Part shown: one piece after another, positions 26,924 to 39,000 of the stretch
How positions within the stretch are numbered: the stretch's first letter is position 1
Layout: each line of letters begins with the position of its first letter
NCBI GenBank assembly: GCA_013397695.1
Contig: VYZI01000002.1
Span: forward strand, 3,385,563-3,449,562
Direction: 5' to 3'
Source: Centropus unirufus
Taxonomy: Eukaryota; Chordata; Aves; Cuculiformes; Centropidae
DNA: 64,000 nt
Translations under genes and position numbers: made by a program
Notes under the pieces: generated by a model
The model's input: only the letters and a program-made list of their open reading frames with translations
Told to the model about the DNA's origin: nothing
Database searches by the model: none

Positions 26924-26962
26924 TTATGCATGTGCTTAATATCAAGCACATGAGTAACTCCA
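26924..26962. repeat. fragment of an old amniote repeat with internal hairpin
   Basis: CATGTGCTT (26929-26937), a 6-base spacer, and AAGCACATG (26944-26952) form a perfect 9-bp hairpin, followed by AGTAACTCC. From memory, the words TGCTTAA-xx-AAGCACATGAGTA are typical of an ancient repeat seen in bird, crocodile and turtle genomes. Only the hairpin itself is certain here. Confidence 0.45.
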
Positions 26963-28149
26963 GGCTAGAACCTGAGCATACAAAAGAGCATAGTCCAATT
27001 CATTGAACTCCGATATTCTGTTTGACAGGTATCCTTTTGTTTGCCACCTCCTCCCCACCCCCCAAAACATGTCTTCCTTTTATTAGTTTCCTAAACATAG
27101 ATTTTTCTATCATTAGTGCTTTTAAGGTCTCATAACAAAGAAAATATCGAAAAGCATTAGAATATATATATATGACATGCAAAAATTATTGTGAATTCAA
27201 GATTTTATTAAAATAAATAAATAAACCTGTACATTGACCCTCTATATTATATATGCAGGAAACGCAACAACTTAAGGAAAGAAAACCAAACCAAAGCAAG
27301 ATTAACAAATCATTTCCTGGTAATGAAATTCAGTGGGAATTCCATCAACTATAGGAGAGTTTTTGAAGGCTGCGTAAGGTGGGCTAAAAACTCATCCCAC
27401 GTTCCTCTTGTTCTTCCTTGGCATGCTTATGACATACACCTCCAAGGTGACCTAAGAGAGCAGATGATTGTACCCCGCGTCTGAGGTGTTACGTTGAGCA
27501 CCACAGGGTAAGCTGAGAATAGTTTCAGTCTTGACTTCCTGGTTTCTGTGGGCTTGTCAATACTCTGTCACATTGTTTGAGATTTTTTCCGCATATATGA
27601 GTAGAAAACTGCAGTAAATGAAGCCATGAAAATTATTCACTACCTCTTTTTATTTAAAGAGCAAAGTTTTCCCTTACCACACTACTACTTGCAAAGAGTT
27701 TTGAGTTATGTCCTAAATGTACAAATGGCTGTATAGATGTGAATTTAACTTTCCGTGTGTACCAGAAAAGTCTTTTCAAACAAAGTGCCTTGGATTCTTT
27801 ATTCAGAGATGTAATAAATCTTTGTCTTATTATTTTCTTTTTTCTTTTCTTTTTTTTTAATAGGTTATGCTCCATAGAATACGTATTATTTTACTGTTTC
27901 ATGCCCTGTAAACACTGTTTTCATGCTTGTTGTTTCTTTCTGCAGTAGTAGGTTGGGTTAAATGCCAACCTTTTCTTTCTTGCCAAAATAAAAGTAAACT
28001 GTTGTACAACATCAAAGAATAAGGATTGGATTGGATTGGATTGTCAATATCTAAAAGCTAGCTGGCATGAATGCTTACTTGGCTACCGTCACATGTAGCT
28101 CCTTCTCAATTAAATTTTGGATATCAAATGGTGAAATGCAGTTGTTTCT

Positions 28150-30400
28150 AAGCTATTTGTTGCAAGGAGAGAAACTCACCTTATTTTCATTCAGATATCT
28201 ACCAAGGACACCACATCAATCAGACCCAACACTACTGGTGTAATATGCACGCTCCTGACCATCAGACGTGGCAGCCTTTCATACAGTTGCACAACTTCCC
28301 CCATGCAGAACTCCAGCTTAGATACCGGTTGTTAGTGATATTCAGTGTCTACCAGGGCTGGGCACAAATGATTCATTTTTGTGAGATCTTCTCTTTACTC
28401 TCAAAGATATGTATATAAACTGAATCAGTGTGAAGAATCACCGTAATTAATATGTCTGAGTGGATAGTATTATGGAAAGAAATATTCTTGTATAAATTAT
28501 TTGAGTGGTTACTGTTATTTATTTAAAAAAAAAAAAAGACAAAACAAGCTGTATCAATTGAACATCTTTCATTGTCAAGCAAAACATATTTTGGGACTTG
28601 AAAAGCAACTCTAGAAAGCTCTCCCAAAAAGCCAACTAGTTTCCTTAATAAATCTCAATTTCAAACAAAAAGAGGTTACCTTTCCAAGTGTGTTTATTGT
28701 TGCCTAGGAAGTATAAGACATTTTTTAAACAAGTGATAGTTTGTCCTTCATTTTCCTAACATGATCATAGGACAGAGGATGTGATTTGGAAATGCCCTAT
28801 ACAGAGTCAGCTGGCCAAGGACGGGGCTAAGCAGTTCCTTGAATTGCTAGCCATATCTAGCCGTTTTGCTGGAGTGACCAGTGAAGGTAATTAACCCGTT
28901 GTCCCCAAAGGATGATGCAATGATTACAGCCCAGAATCCCAGTCAAACTGGGCAGTTTGAACTGCTGTAACCAAGGGCTCATCGAGCCGCTTATGCAAAT
29001 GATACATAAATCACAGCAAACAATTACACCACAGCAGTGATTCAGGCATTGTAATCAAATTGGTCCTTTCCCCTCACGTCCCTCACCTCTCCACCAGTAC
29101 ACCAAGTGTGCTTGGTGAGGTTCCTGCCAGCTTAGCTGTGGTGGCATTCACTTCCTATACCACTTCTGTCCCTCTCGGGGGTCTCCACCTCTTTCCCCAT
29201 CCAGAAAATGCCATTTAGACCAGGTGGGTGCTGCAGCGGGGAGGCAGAGCCATCCCATTTGTGACTGGATGCAGCAGAGGCATGGGCAGCTGCCATTTGG
29301 GAACTCCACTGTTCTCTCCCCTCAGAAGTCAGCCCCAGTGATGGAGAGCAGTAGCCGGCACCTTACAGCAGCTCTGATTTGTTGCCAGTCCTCAGAGGGT
29401 GGGAATGCAAGGAAAATAAGCACTCAGAGAGAGGTTTTCAGCAAGCTTTGCTAGGCAGCCTGGCCCCCGGTAAGAAAAGGGGCTGAGAAGATGGTGGCTG
29501 GGGATCTGGGAGAAGTTGTCCCTCATGTCACCGGCCTTTATGCTTTTACAAAGTGAACAGCTGAGTTGGACTGGATCTATGAACAGCAATACACAATTCC
29601 CCACAAAACACATCGCAGCACCCATCTCTTATGTGCCTGTTTTTAAAAACTGCTCTGGCTTCATACGCTGCCATGGTGCATGCAGGCTGCAGGCCTGCTG
29701 GAAGTGGCTGTTGATGCTGGTGTGGCCTGGAATCATGGCAGACAGACCCCTGCATATTGCAGCAGAACCAAAGCTCTGCACAGGGGCCCAGAGGGGCACT
29801 GGTCCACCTCGCTTCCTTCCCAACACAGGCAGCAATATGAGCAGAGAAATATTTAGGAGTGCAGACAGGGTGAAACAACAAAGATTTTAATGCAAAATAT
29901 TCCCTCTTGAGTGCTTGCTCTTCCACAGCCTCCTGAACTACCACTTCTTTCCAGGGAAATTCAGGAACGGGCATCCTTGCTCTGTGCTAGAGGTAGATGT
30001 CTGATGGTAGGCAACTCTAATGGTAGCGTTTTATTTCCGTGACAATCCAACAATGAAAAGTTTCCCTGCTGCCTCCCCATGAAATAAAGCCGAGAGACAA
30101 AGAGAAGTGGTCAGGCAGAGAAGTGAAAGACCCTCTCTGGAGCCAGCGTCATTTAACAATGATTACTTTGCAGCTCCTTGCCCAGCAGAAATGAGATGGA
30201 GGTGCATTAGGGTAAGAAAGTGATTACACTGCCTCCCTTTCAAGCTCTAGACCAGTGCTGTGACTTGATATGGTTTTTATCAGAGACTGCAACGCTGCAT
30301 TGCCAAGTAAGCAGTAAATTATGTCAAAATCAATTATACTACCCCAAGCAGAGATTCTGAGTAGAAAATGAATGGGTCTGGGGGTGGAAGGAACAGACTC
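28150..30400. other. compositionally distinct cluster of putative conserved elements
   Basis: Relative to its surroundings this stretch has more G+C, retained CpG dinucleotides, few stops on either strand and many transcription-factor-like words. Examples are a perfect octamer ATGCAAAT at 28993-29000, and repeated AATGATTAC / ACAATGATTAC words at about 28919 and 30158. Long open frames run on both strands (plus 29516-29890, minus 29546-29974), but none is recognisable. It may be a set of enhancer-like conserved noncoding elements or exons of an unrecognised transcript. Sub-regions are treated in the findings. Confidence 0.35.
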
Positions 30401-32009
30401 TGCTTATGCATTTTGATTAGATAGCTAGCTATCATCCTCCCTGAGAAAAGAACAGCCAGCAAGTCATAAGATCAGGAATATTAGGTTGACTTTATCACAC
30501 CTTATATTTTATGTAGGTTTTACTGCAGCCTATAAAGGAGATTGCAGACCTTATTAGGAGTGCTTTAGTATGATACAAGCTTTTCTGGTTTTAAGTCCTT
30601 TATTCCAGCTTCTGAAAAAAAAAATATGATCTATATGTATAGACTGACAGAGAAGATATTCACTGTGAACCTTTCTGCCCAGAAAGTGTATGGATCAATG
30701 AATCTTTCTTTCTAAAAGGCAGAGTGATAGAAAGAATAGATTTATGTTGGAAAAAAAACCCACTGTTTTGTTGCAAATTGTAGTGGCATTTGCATAGAAA
30801 TTATCAGAAAAAATCCATCCTGAAATCATAATGGATTGAAAGATTTCTTGTTACAGTAGATTACTACAAACAAAAACCTGAGCATTTACTGTCAGCCTGC
30901 TAAACAGAGCAGAAGGAAAATTGTGCAGGCTGACATTAAGAGTCTGGTTATAAGCCAGTAAAGCTGAAGTAAGGATACTGAAAGTTCCAGAACTGAAGTG
31001 TCATCTTAGTGATGAGAAATAATTTTATTAACTTCTTTCAAGATCATAAGCACCACTTAGATTTGATCACTGACATCTCTGGATTGAGTGAAAAATAATC
31101 ACTGCCCTTGGGGCTGAGGGGTCTTAGAGTGATGTGTGCTAGGATGCTTCCATCATATAACAGGGCTGATCATTCCTGCACAACGGATTACCGTTCAAGT
31201 AGATATGTTACCCTAGAAATTTAGCTCCCATCGATTTCCCTCCAGTACAACTGAAGTATGTGACTATCGTGAGATGCAATGGTGAGCAGAATTTGCTTCC
31301 TTAGATATAACTATAAGCTATCCCATTAGATGTGTATTGGGTAAAACACTTCACCCTCCAAGCATTTCAGTAATCTTAGAGTTTCTTTATACTGCAGAAG
31401 CAGACAGTGGCTTCTAGTAACTCCAACAGGTTGATCTGGCTTTTCTCTTATAGAATAATGTACTTCCCTCCATTGCTGCTTTCTATTTTTTCCTATCTCT
31501 GCAGCAAAGAAAGCCAGAGAAGAGCCATGAGAAAGGTGCTAAACCTTGAAAAGGCTTAGGAGTCTGACCTCTTCTCTAACATCCAGCCCTAGGGGTAAAT
31601 TCTACTCAAAAGTGAGACTATATTCTCTAGAGACATGAGGCCTAGAATGACTCCATCTGTTTCAGAATGAAAAATAAATGTAATATGAACGAAAAAAACT
31701 AAAATTATTGTATATATTTTAGCTAATTTTCCAACCTCCTACTACTTAGCTTACTCCATGTTTGATTTACCCTTTTATTGCCTGAAAATCCTTGTCTTAT
31801 TAAAAATAATTATACTGCCAAAGCAGTCAAACCTGTCCTAAAGTACACTTGGAAACCTGCTTATTGAAGAAACCTGGATTTGATTTTGTTTGATTTAAAA
31901 CTTGGATACAGCAGGTAAGGAAAATGAAGTTCTGTACCTGACTTACAGTTCTCTATTGCAAATGAGAGGCTTGTTTTAATTCTGTGATGGGATGTAGCAC
32001 AGGTGATTT

Positions 32010-32140
32010 TCATGACTGAACCACTGCCTTTATGGGTGACGCTACTTTAATTACTCTGTGCTTCAGTTTCTCCACCTGTTAAGTGTGTAGCATTATCTTC
32101 TAAGGTGTTTTGAGATCTGCTGTAATAAAGAGATATTTGA
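32010..32140 (+). repeat. old MIR/CORE-SINE-like fragment
   Basis: GGGTGACGCTACTTTAATTACTCTGTGCTTCAGTTTCTCCACCTGTTAA follows the sense MIR core (GTGAC ... CTCTGTGCCTCAGTTTCCTCATCTGTAAAATGG) over about 50 bases with modest divergence. The flanks are too eroded to set edges. Confidence 0.5.
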
Positions 32141-32979
32141 GAATTCCTTATTGGAATGATAATTTAATTATACAATTAATATTAAATTCAGACAATACCA
32201 AAGCTAGCTATGTCAAATCTAATAAAAAGGGTGCACCTCTGTCAGAACTCAGCCTTAACAAAGTTGCCTTCCTAAACACTTCTGAGCACAAGATGCTAGC
32301 AGTGTCTGTGCCATGTTTTAGCAATATGGTTTACAGTGCAGCCTAGAGTTTTTACATTCCATAACCCAGCTTTTTCAACTGTGCAACAAGGATGTCAGAT
32401 GTCTTCATAGTGTCTTCTCAACATTTACAGGCAACCTCTGTCTGCTAACACCGACAACCACCGTCTTTCCTGCTGGTATTTGGTGTCACAGCCCAAGCTG
32501 ACTTGTCTGACAACGATGGTGCCACGAAAGCAAACGTTATTCATAGTACCAGTACCATAGTACCAATACCATAAATCATACCATAGTGCCATCCCTCTAC
32601 ATGACAGCTATGCACATGGGCTCATGTTTGGGCACAATAGGGACTCTGCTCCAAGATAAGGTCCTGGAATGATGATAATGTTAATGTAGGCGAGTGTGCA
32701 CTTAAGCACAGGCTCAAGCTGCCCATAAATTGTGTAACATGTTTACAGATTTCGCAACTACCTCATGTGAAAATAGAGGTAGTTATGTGTATGCTTGCTT
32801 AATTCTCTTGCAATCTTTTTCTAAATCACATTGTCTTGAACAGTGAAAAAACATCCTATTCTACTCCTGAGGCTGGAATTCAGTAGTCATATGTAGAGGC
32901 TGTTAGATGCCCCACACAAGATGGGTGCTCCCAAATTACAGTGTCAGACCCTGTGTCCCTTATTGAAAGCAGATGGTAT

Positions 32980-33060
32980 ATGTTTCTAATTCTTTTTCAC
33001 TTACAGCTGGGGAAACTGAGGACATTTATAAAATGCCATGAATCCTCTCAAGTCTCTTTC
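32980..33060 (-). repeat. old MIR-like fragment, antisense
   Basis: CACTTACAGCTGGGGAAACTGAGGAC at about 32998-33023 is close to the antisense MIR word TTTTACAGATGGGGAAACTGAGGC. Little else is conserved, so the call is weak. It lies 0.9 kb from the opposite-strand copy at 32010-32140. Confidence 0.4.
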
Positions 33061-36000
33061 CTGACACCAACTTAGATTTCATGTATCCTGGATGAGGGGA
33101 TGCAGGCACTAATACGAAAGTTTGAGTTGTGGCTCTGCACATCTGTAAGACAGTAGTTGCACAGGGTGAAGCAGAGTCTTGCTTTTTATGGAAGAAATCT
33201 CCTCCGCCACCTTATTCAAACCCGGGTTATTCTCCACTTGCTGTTCATACACGCCTTGTGTCTGTCTTATCAAGCTGTCAGGCAATCCAACTGGTTTTCT
33301 CTTCATGAATCTGAATTGCAGCTGGAGTAGCCCCATCAATGGTACGCACAGGGCAAGAGGGGTCTGTCTGCTCACCAGCCCAACAGAAGAGAAAGACACA
33401 ACGGGAACCGCCTTGTATGCCAGATGGAAGTGAGAGAGTAGAAATACTGATATTATTACTTTCATATTTAAAGTCTGGCAACACCTACAGCAGGTAAAAT
33501 AACCTTTTTCTTTGTGGCTAGAAGGAGCAGCTATGGGTGTACCCAACACTTAGGAAATAACAGTCTGTTTGAACCTATCAGTGAGAGGCACTTCATCCTT
33601 TAAAAATGGTAGAGACCTTTCCTTATGAAAGGAGTTACTGGGGTGCAGAAACACCGTTGTTATTGCTGTTCGATAAAATTTTCAAGGACATTTCAGTGAT
33701 TTTTGAGCCCCAATCTGAATTACAATTGTGGGAACCTAGGCTCTTAAGCAACTTCACTGCTTCTGAAAATTTTGTGTATTTTTAACGCATTTATAGCTTT
33801 CCTATTGAGGGTTTCTCTGTCATGCTCTTATAACTGTTTGTCAAGATACATTTTACAGAAAATTTTGCTGCTTTGTATGTGATTTGAATATTTTTTGTCT
33901 TACCCCTTTTGCTCTTGCATATTTAAATTTTCTGCATATTCAAAAGCCTCTTTAGCTTTTCAAGACTCAGGCTCAAAATTTAAAACAAAACAACAAAGCA
34001 AAGCTCTCCTCCATTCGCAGGCAAGTTTCCCTAGTGTTTCAGAGCTCTGGGGGAAAATAAAGCACTTGAACATAATGGCATACAATTCCATGCTCAAACA
34101 TAAAGGCACTATCAGTGTAATGTATACAAAGTGATAGTGTAGTGTCTGTTCCCTGAGGAAGAGCAGATAAAATAATCTACCAACACAAATGAACTTCAAA
34201 CAGTAGTTTTCAGCTAATGAAAACAAACACCACATCCCAGATTTAAAAAATAAATAAATAAATTAAAAATTCTTTGCAATTCTCAGCTTTCCCCCAGGAA
34301 CATTCTTCCTTCCTCTGAGTTTCATGTTGTCATGGAGAGTGATGTGTTAAGGTCTGTGAAACTGGCAAGCTGCTTACTTTCAGTGTTCTAACTCACATCG
34401 AACATTCACTAAGCAGAAGGAGGCTTTGTATTCTGCTCTAATAGCAATAACTTTAGAGTGCAGAACTGGCTGCAGAGTCAGAAATGTAGGCATCTTTCCC
34501 TGTCGGTCCATATTTTCTCAGATGCTTGAATTAAGTAATTCACTGAAAGCTCTCAGATTTAAACATGTGAGTTCTGTGGACTATCCAAGTGGGGCTTTTT
34601 TCAAGTTAATTATAGATTAACTTGTTGAATGGGACAACCTATAACATTTCACTCCTTCCAAGAGTTAAATGTTTGGAATATTCAAACCAAGAGTTTGTTT
34701 TGTCGAGTGCTTCTAATTTAAAATTTCAAATCCAGGTTCAAGGAAGAGCCAGAAGGGTGTTCATGGGAAAAGATTTGAAAAATACTTTGATTTGAAATTG
34801 AAGAAGCAAGTCAAAATCAGAAAGCTGAGGAACAATTCAGGTGAAACTAAAATGGCAGACAAGATACTGGAAACAAAGAGCAGAAATCAACAAGAAAATC
34901 AGGAAATATCCTCACAGCTACAGATATTTAGTTAATGATTGCTTCTCAGGAAAGATTCCAAGGTAAAAGCCATTACTTTAAGATAAATCTTTAGTACATT
35001 ATCAAAGTATATTATCATTTACCTCTTTTGTTATAATATGGATATTTTGTTCTCATCCTGATTTTTGTGCTGATGAGAGTATCTTAAGAGACAAAATTTT
35101 ATGAAAAGAGCATTTTATATGTTTAGAAGTGTAACCAAGGGAAAGCTTCTTTGCTGTCACATGAGTTAAGAACAACATTGAACACGTTAATAGAAAGGAC
35201 ACATACTTGTAGAAGAATATTTATGTATCTGTATTGAGAACTACAGAGTATCTTATTTGAATATACAGCTGACAAAGTAGGCATTGTATACATGTAAAGA
35301 GGAAGTATAAAATAGATATTGACATAGGTTCCTTCAGTCCTTTGTATAGATTTATGGAGGATATAAGCCAGTTTTTCATGTTGTAAGGAAAAATTAAAAA
35401 ATAACTTAATTGTAAACTTGTACAATCGAGCCTTCAAATCTAATATCTCAACTCTTGCCTGATGCTGTCAAAGAATTTGTAGAAACTAGAAGTAAGGACT
35501 GGTACTGGAGAATTTTTATCCACTCATGGTGTACTCTAGACGAGAGGTAGGAGAAATAAAAAGATGCTTATATGAAATCTTTGGAGTCTTTGGGGGATAA
35601 AGCAAATAAGAAAATCAAAACTCTTCTGTTTATACTTGAGAGTAATTCAATTTCATCTCATTTGGAACATGACAGAAAGATGAAAACTAAAATGAAAACA
35701 GCTTTTGAATTAAAGACAATCTTCTCAAATCAATCAACATTAAAGAAGAAAAGAATTGGAACAATAAGTGAATGACATGCGTTATTGCTTGGAAACTTTT
35801 GAAATCTTAGCTTTGTAAACAAAAGAAAATCTTCTATATTTGTATATTGATGGGACTAATTTCATCACTTAAATTCCCCAAAACCATAATATACAGGGCG
35901 ACTCCAGTTATATTCTGTTCATAAAGCTGTTCGAAGTTTACTCCCATCTTTCAGTATTTGGCCAGTCTTTATACACCTAAGTATTCTGTTCTCCTAACAG

Positions 36001-39000
36001 AGTAGCTATCTGACATAGAATTTATAAGTAGTTGTGTTTACCTCTTGACTGATGAACTCTAGCCAATGAAGTATTGCAGCAGTGTCCTCATAGGTACATG
36101 TGAGCATTCACCACAGACAGACCTCAACAATCCATTAGAATTAATTTATGCATGACATCTCCATCTCATAATCCAATCCTTAATCGGAATTTTGTGTATA
36201 AAAGCCCATTTTACACGTCCATGTCATTTTGTGAGATGTGGACCTTTAATTAATGAGCTTCAAAAATAAGCTACAAACTACTCAGTTCTCCACTTTCTTT
36301 TCTCTGAGAATGCATTAAATTAGATTACAATAAAGTGAACTTATAGGTTTTGTACATACTGTTTCTCTCTCATTTCTCACTTCTACACTTGATTGCATAA
36401 TAAAATGAATTAAAATAGGGCTATATGGAAATACAAGAAAGGAGTGCTTTGTACTTCATTTTTTTGTGCCACATGTCAAAACGCAGTTGAAGTATGATGC
36501 ATCCATAGCATGTCCAGTTCCCTATACATGTACGAAATGGGAGTTCCTGTATGAAAGTTCATCTGAAAACACTCATTAGATTCAAGTGTTGAGCATGATG
36601 GCTTGTTGTGACATTAATGATATGTTAAGGTGTTTTAGTGTGAAAGACTTTAAACTTACCTTTTAATTAAAAAAATTTGTTTCTATTTTTTTTTCGTATC
36701 AACTCTCATCTCTTAGACTTTGCCCATGCTGCCTGCTTCAACTGACATCTTCTATATTTGCTCATAAATGTCTTAGTGGCCCTTGTGCATTTCCCTGCAC
36801 TGCTCCTAATGCCAGGAATTTCTTGCCCGAAGTAAATAGTGCTGTTCTTCCATGTGTCTCTTCTATGGTTTTACCACAAAACAGACAAAAATTAGCTAAC
36901 TTTAAATGGCTGAGAGTCATTGGGAGCCTGAGGCACTAATGCAGAAAGACTAATTTTATACATTTAATCAAAACCCAATTAAAATATCTATGAATACAAA
37001 AAGTTTTATATTAACTATCTGCTTTTTTCCCCCCACTCATTACCTTTTGGTTTTTCTAAGACTTCTTTGTGGAAGTGTTCATATGTAGTTTCTGCAATAC
37101 TGATTCTGTAATTCTGATACAGCAGGTCAATTCTCGTTGAAATTTCTGGACTTTGCTATGGTGGAGCTGCAAGACGAAACGGTAAGAATGAAGTTCTCTC
37201 CCATGTTATGCAGTGATTTTAAGCTAGTTCTTACTGCAAAAGAAGTCAGCAGAGTAAAATTTGAACTTTAATGGAGTAACTCACAAAATCCCATCGATTT
37301 TCCATTTTTAAAAAACAAAAAAAAATCCTTGAAGTTTTGTCACTACTTTCAGTAAGCACAGTCAAGTACTTTATGAGTTATTTCACCTCAGATACCTGAA
37401 TATCATATTGACCCAATTAAAACTGACATCTAATCTACAATGCAATCCTAACACAATGTGGAAGAAAAAAAGGTGAAAAATTCAATAATCATTTCTTTGT
37501 GACTGAAGAGTTTTATTTGAATACCCACATTTATCCATTTTCTTTACGCTTGGAATACTCTGTGGATTATTTTTTGGAGTTCTAAACATAACTTCTGCAT
37601 CTGTCATTGAGCTTTAGCTCTGATGCTTCTAACTCTGCTTCGCTTAGGAAATATCTGTTATTTATTGCCGGTGCACCTTCTGGTTGCTGTACAGAATCTG
37701 TTCTATTGGGGAGTTTTCAACGAGATTGAATTGATTGAATTCAACTAGAATTTCAACTAGATTGAAATAGCCTTTATGTGGTAGTGTCTGGGTACCCACG
37801 TTTTTCAGTTTCAGCTTTTGCCATGTTCCATGTCCATAACTCTACTTGACATCAGCCTAAGTCTTGGGAATTTCCAACAGGAAATGCTACCCCCAGCACG
37901 ATCAGACACACTCTTGTTGTCTGCAGTTGGTGTTTTATTTTGAAAACCAAGCATTCCTCCTCTCGTATATCTGAAAGTATTTCAGTTCTGTGATTAAGGT
38001 TGGTATTGGATGACCTTTACTCTTCTTTCCCTTGCTTTCCTCTTAAGAGTTAAATGAAAGCCTTCCGTTCCTCTACAGGGTACTTAGAACTAAGGCACTA
38101 TGGCGCTAGCAGCAGGTTGCTTTCATTACATTGATAGGATACATGTGCTGTTTTTTATCTCTAGCATTTTCTCAGTAATTCAGCACTTTAAAGTCTCAGC
38201 TGTCTACCGATCTGCAGACAATTGTTTGGTGTAATACTATCCGGAAAAAGCTGATAAAACACAGATGTGACTAGGTCTCTGAAATTTGTGGTTTGCTAAG
38301 TGGTATTTTTTTCCTTTTTTTTTTTTTTTTCTTTCCCCATTCTTGCCCATGGCAAGTTAGCTTCCCTGCCAGGCATGAAGGCACAGACTTATTAAAATGT
38401 TGCAACAAGAAGGTAATTGCTAAAAATTAAGGAAGTTAGTTGAAATATAAAGTAGAAACATTACAGCAAACATTATAACTCACACTTTTCCATATTTTTC
38501 ATCATAACCCTTGGCGATAATCTCTCCATATTTTGCCCAACACACATCGTAATAGTTTTCTTTTACTAAGCATTCATATTAAAGTGTGGATTTCTGGCAA
38601 TCCTATACAGATCCTTTTTAAGCAAAATGTTTTCTAGGCTCTCTGACGCATTAAAAGCCCACATCTTGATTTTTCAAAGGGGCTGAGATTTTAGAGCCAC
38701 AGTGAGGCTTGTCTAGATAAAAGATTTGATTGTGCCTGAACAAGATTGGAAGCAATCTAGTTAGATGGCAGGATGTTACCATCTCTTAGTGGTTAGTGTT
38801 TAGACAAGGACAAATTATACTCACCATAGCATCAGCTGAACACAATTTTTCCTGGCTTCCATTGACCTCTAACTTGTGACCAGCCTCCCATCCTCTCACT
38901 CAGTTATCACAATTCCACTCAAACACAACCACACTTTGTAATGCAGCCAATCCTTACTGACAGCATATGAAAGCTTGCACATACTTAGTTCTTTTACAAA

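Larger units (their letters stand above)
18921..28150. other. noncoding AT-rich DNA with a few old repeats
   Basis: No gene can be supported. Minor structure includes a duplicated 12-mer GCCACATTAGCA at 25677-25688 and 25695-25706, an AT dinucleotide run at 27166-27174, and (GGATT)4 at 28023-28042. A G/T-rich tract at 26545-26625 contains a possible G-quadruplex. The open frames here are short and look random. Confidence 0.55.

Noticed and set aside
29516..29974. Overlapping 124-codon (plus) and 142-codon (minus) frames
   Set aside because: Both strands are open because the patch is GC-richer. Neither product has domains, and there is no way to choose between them.
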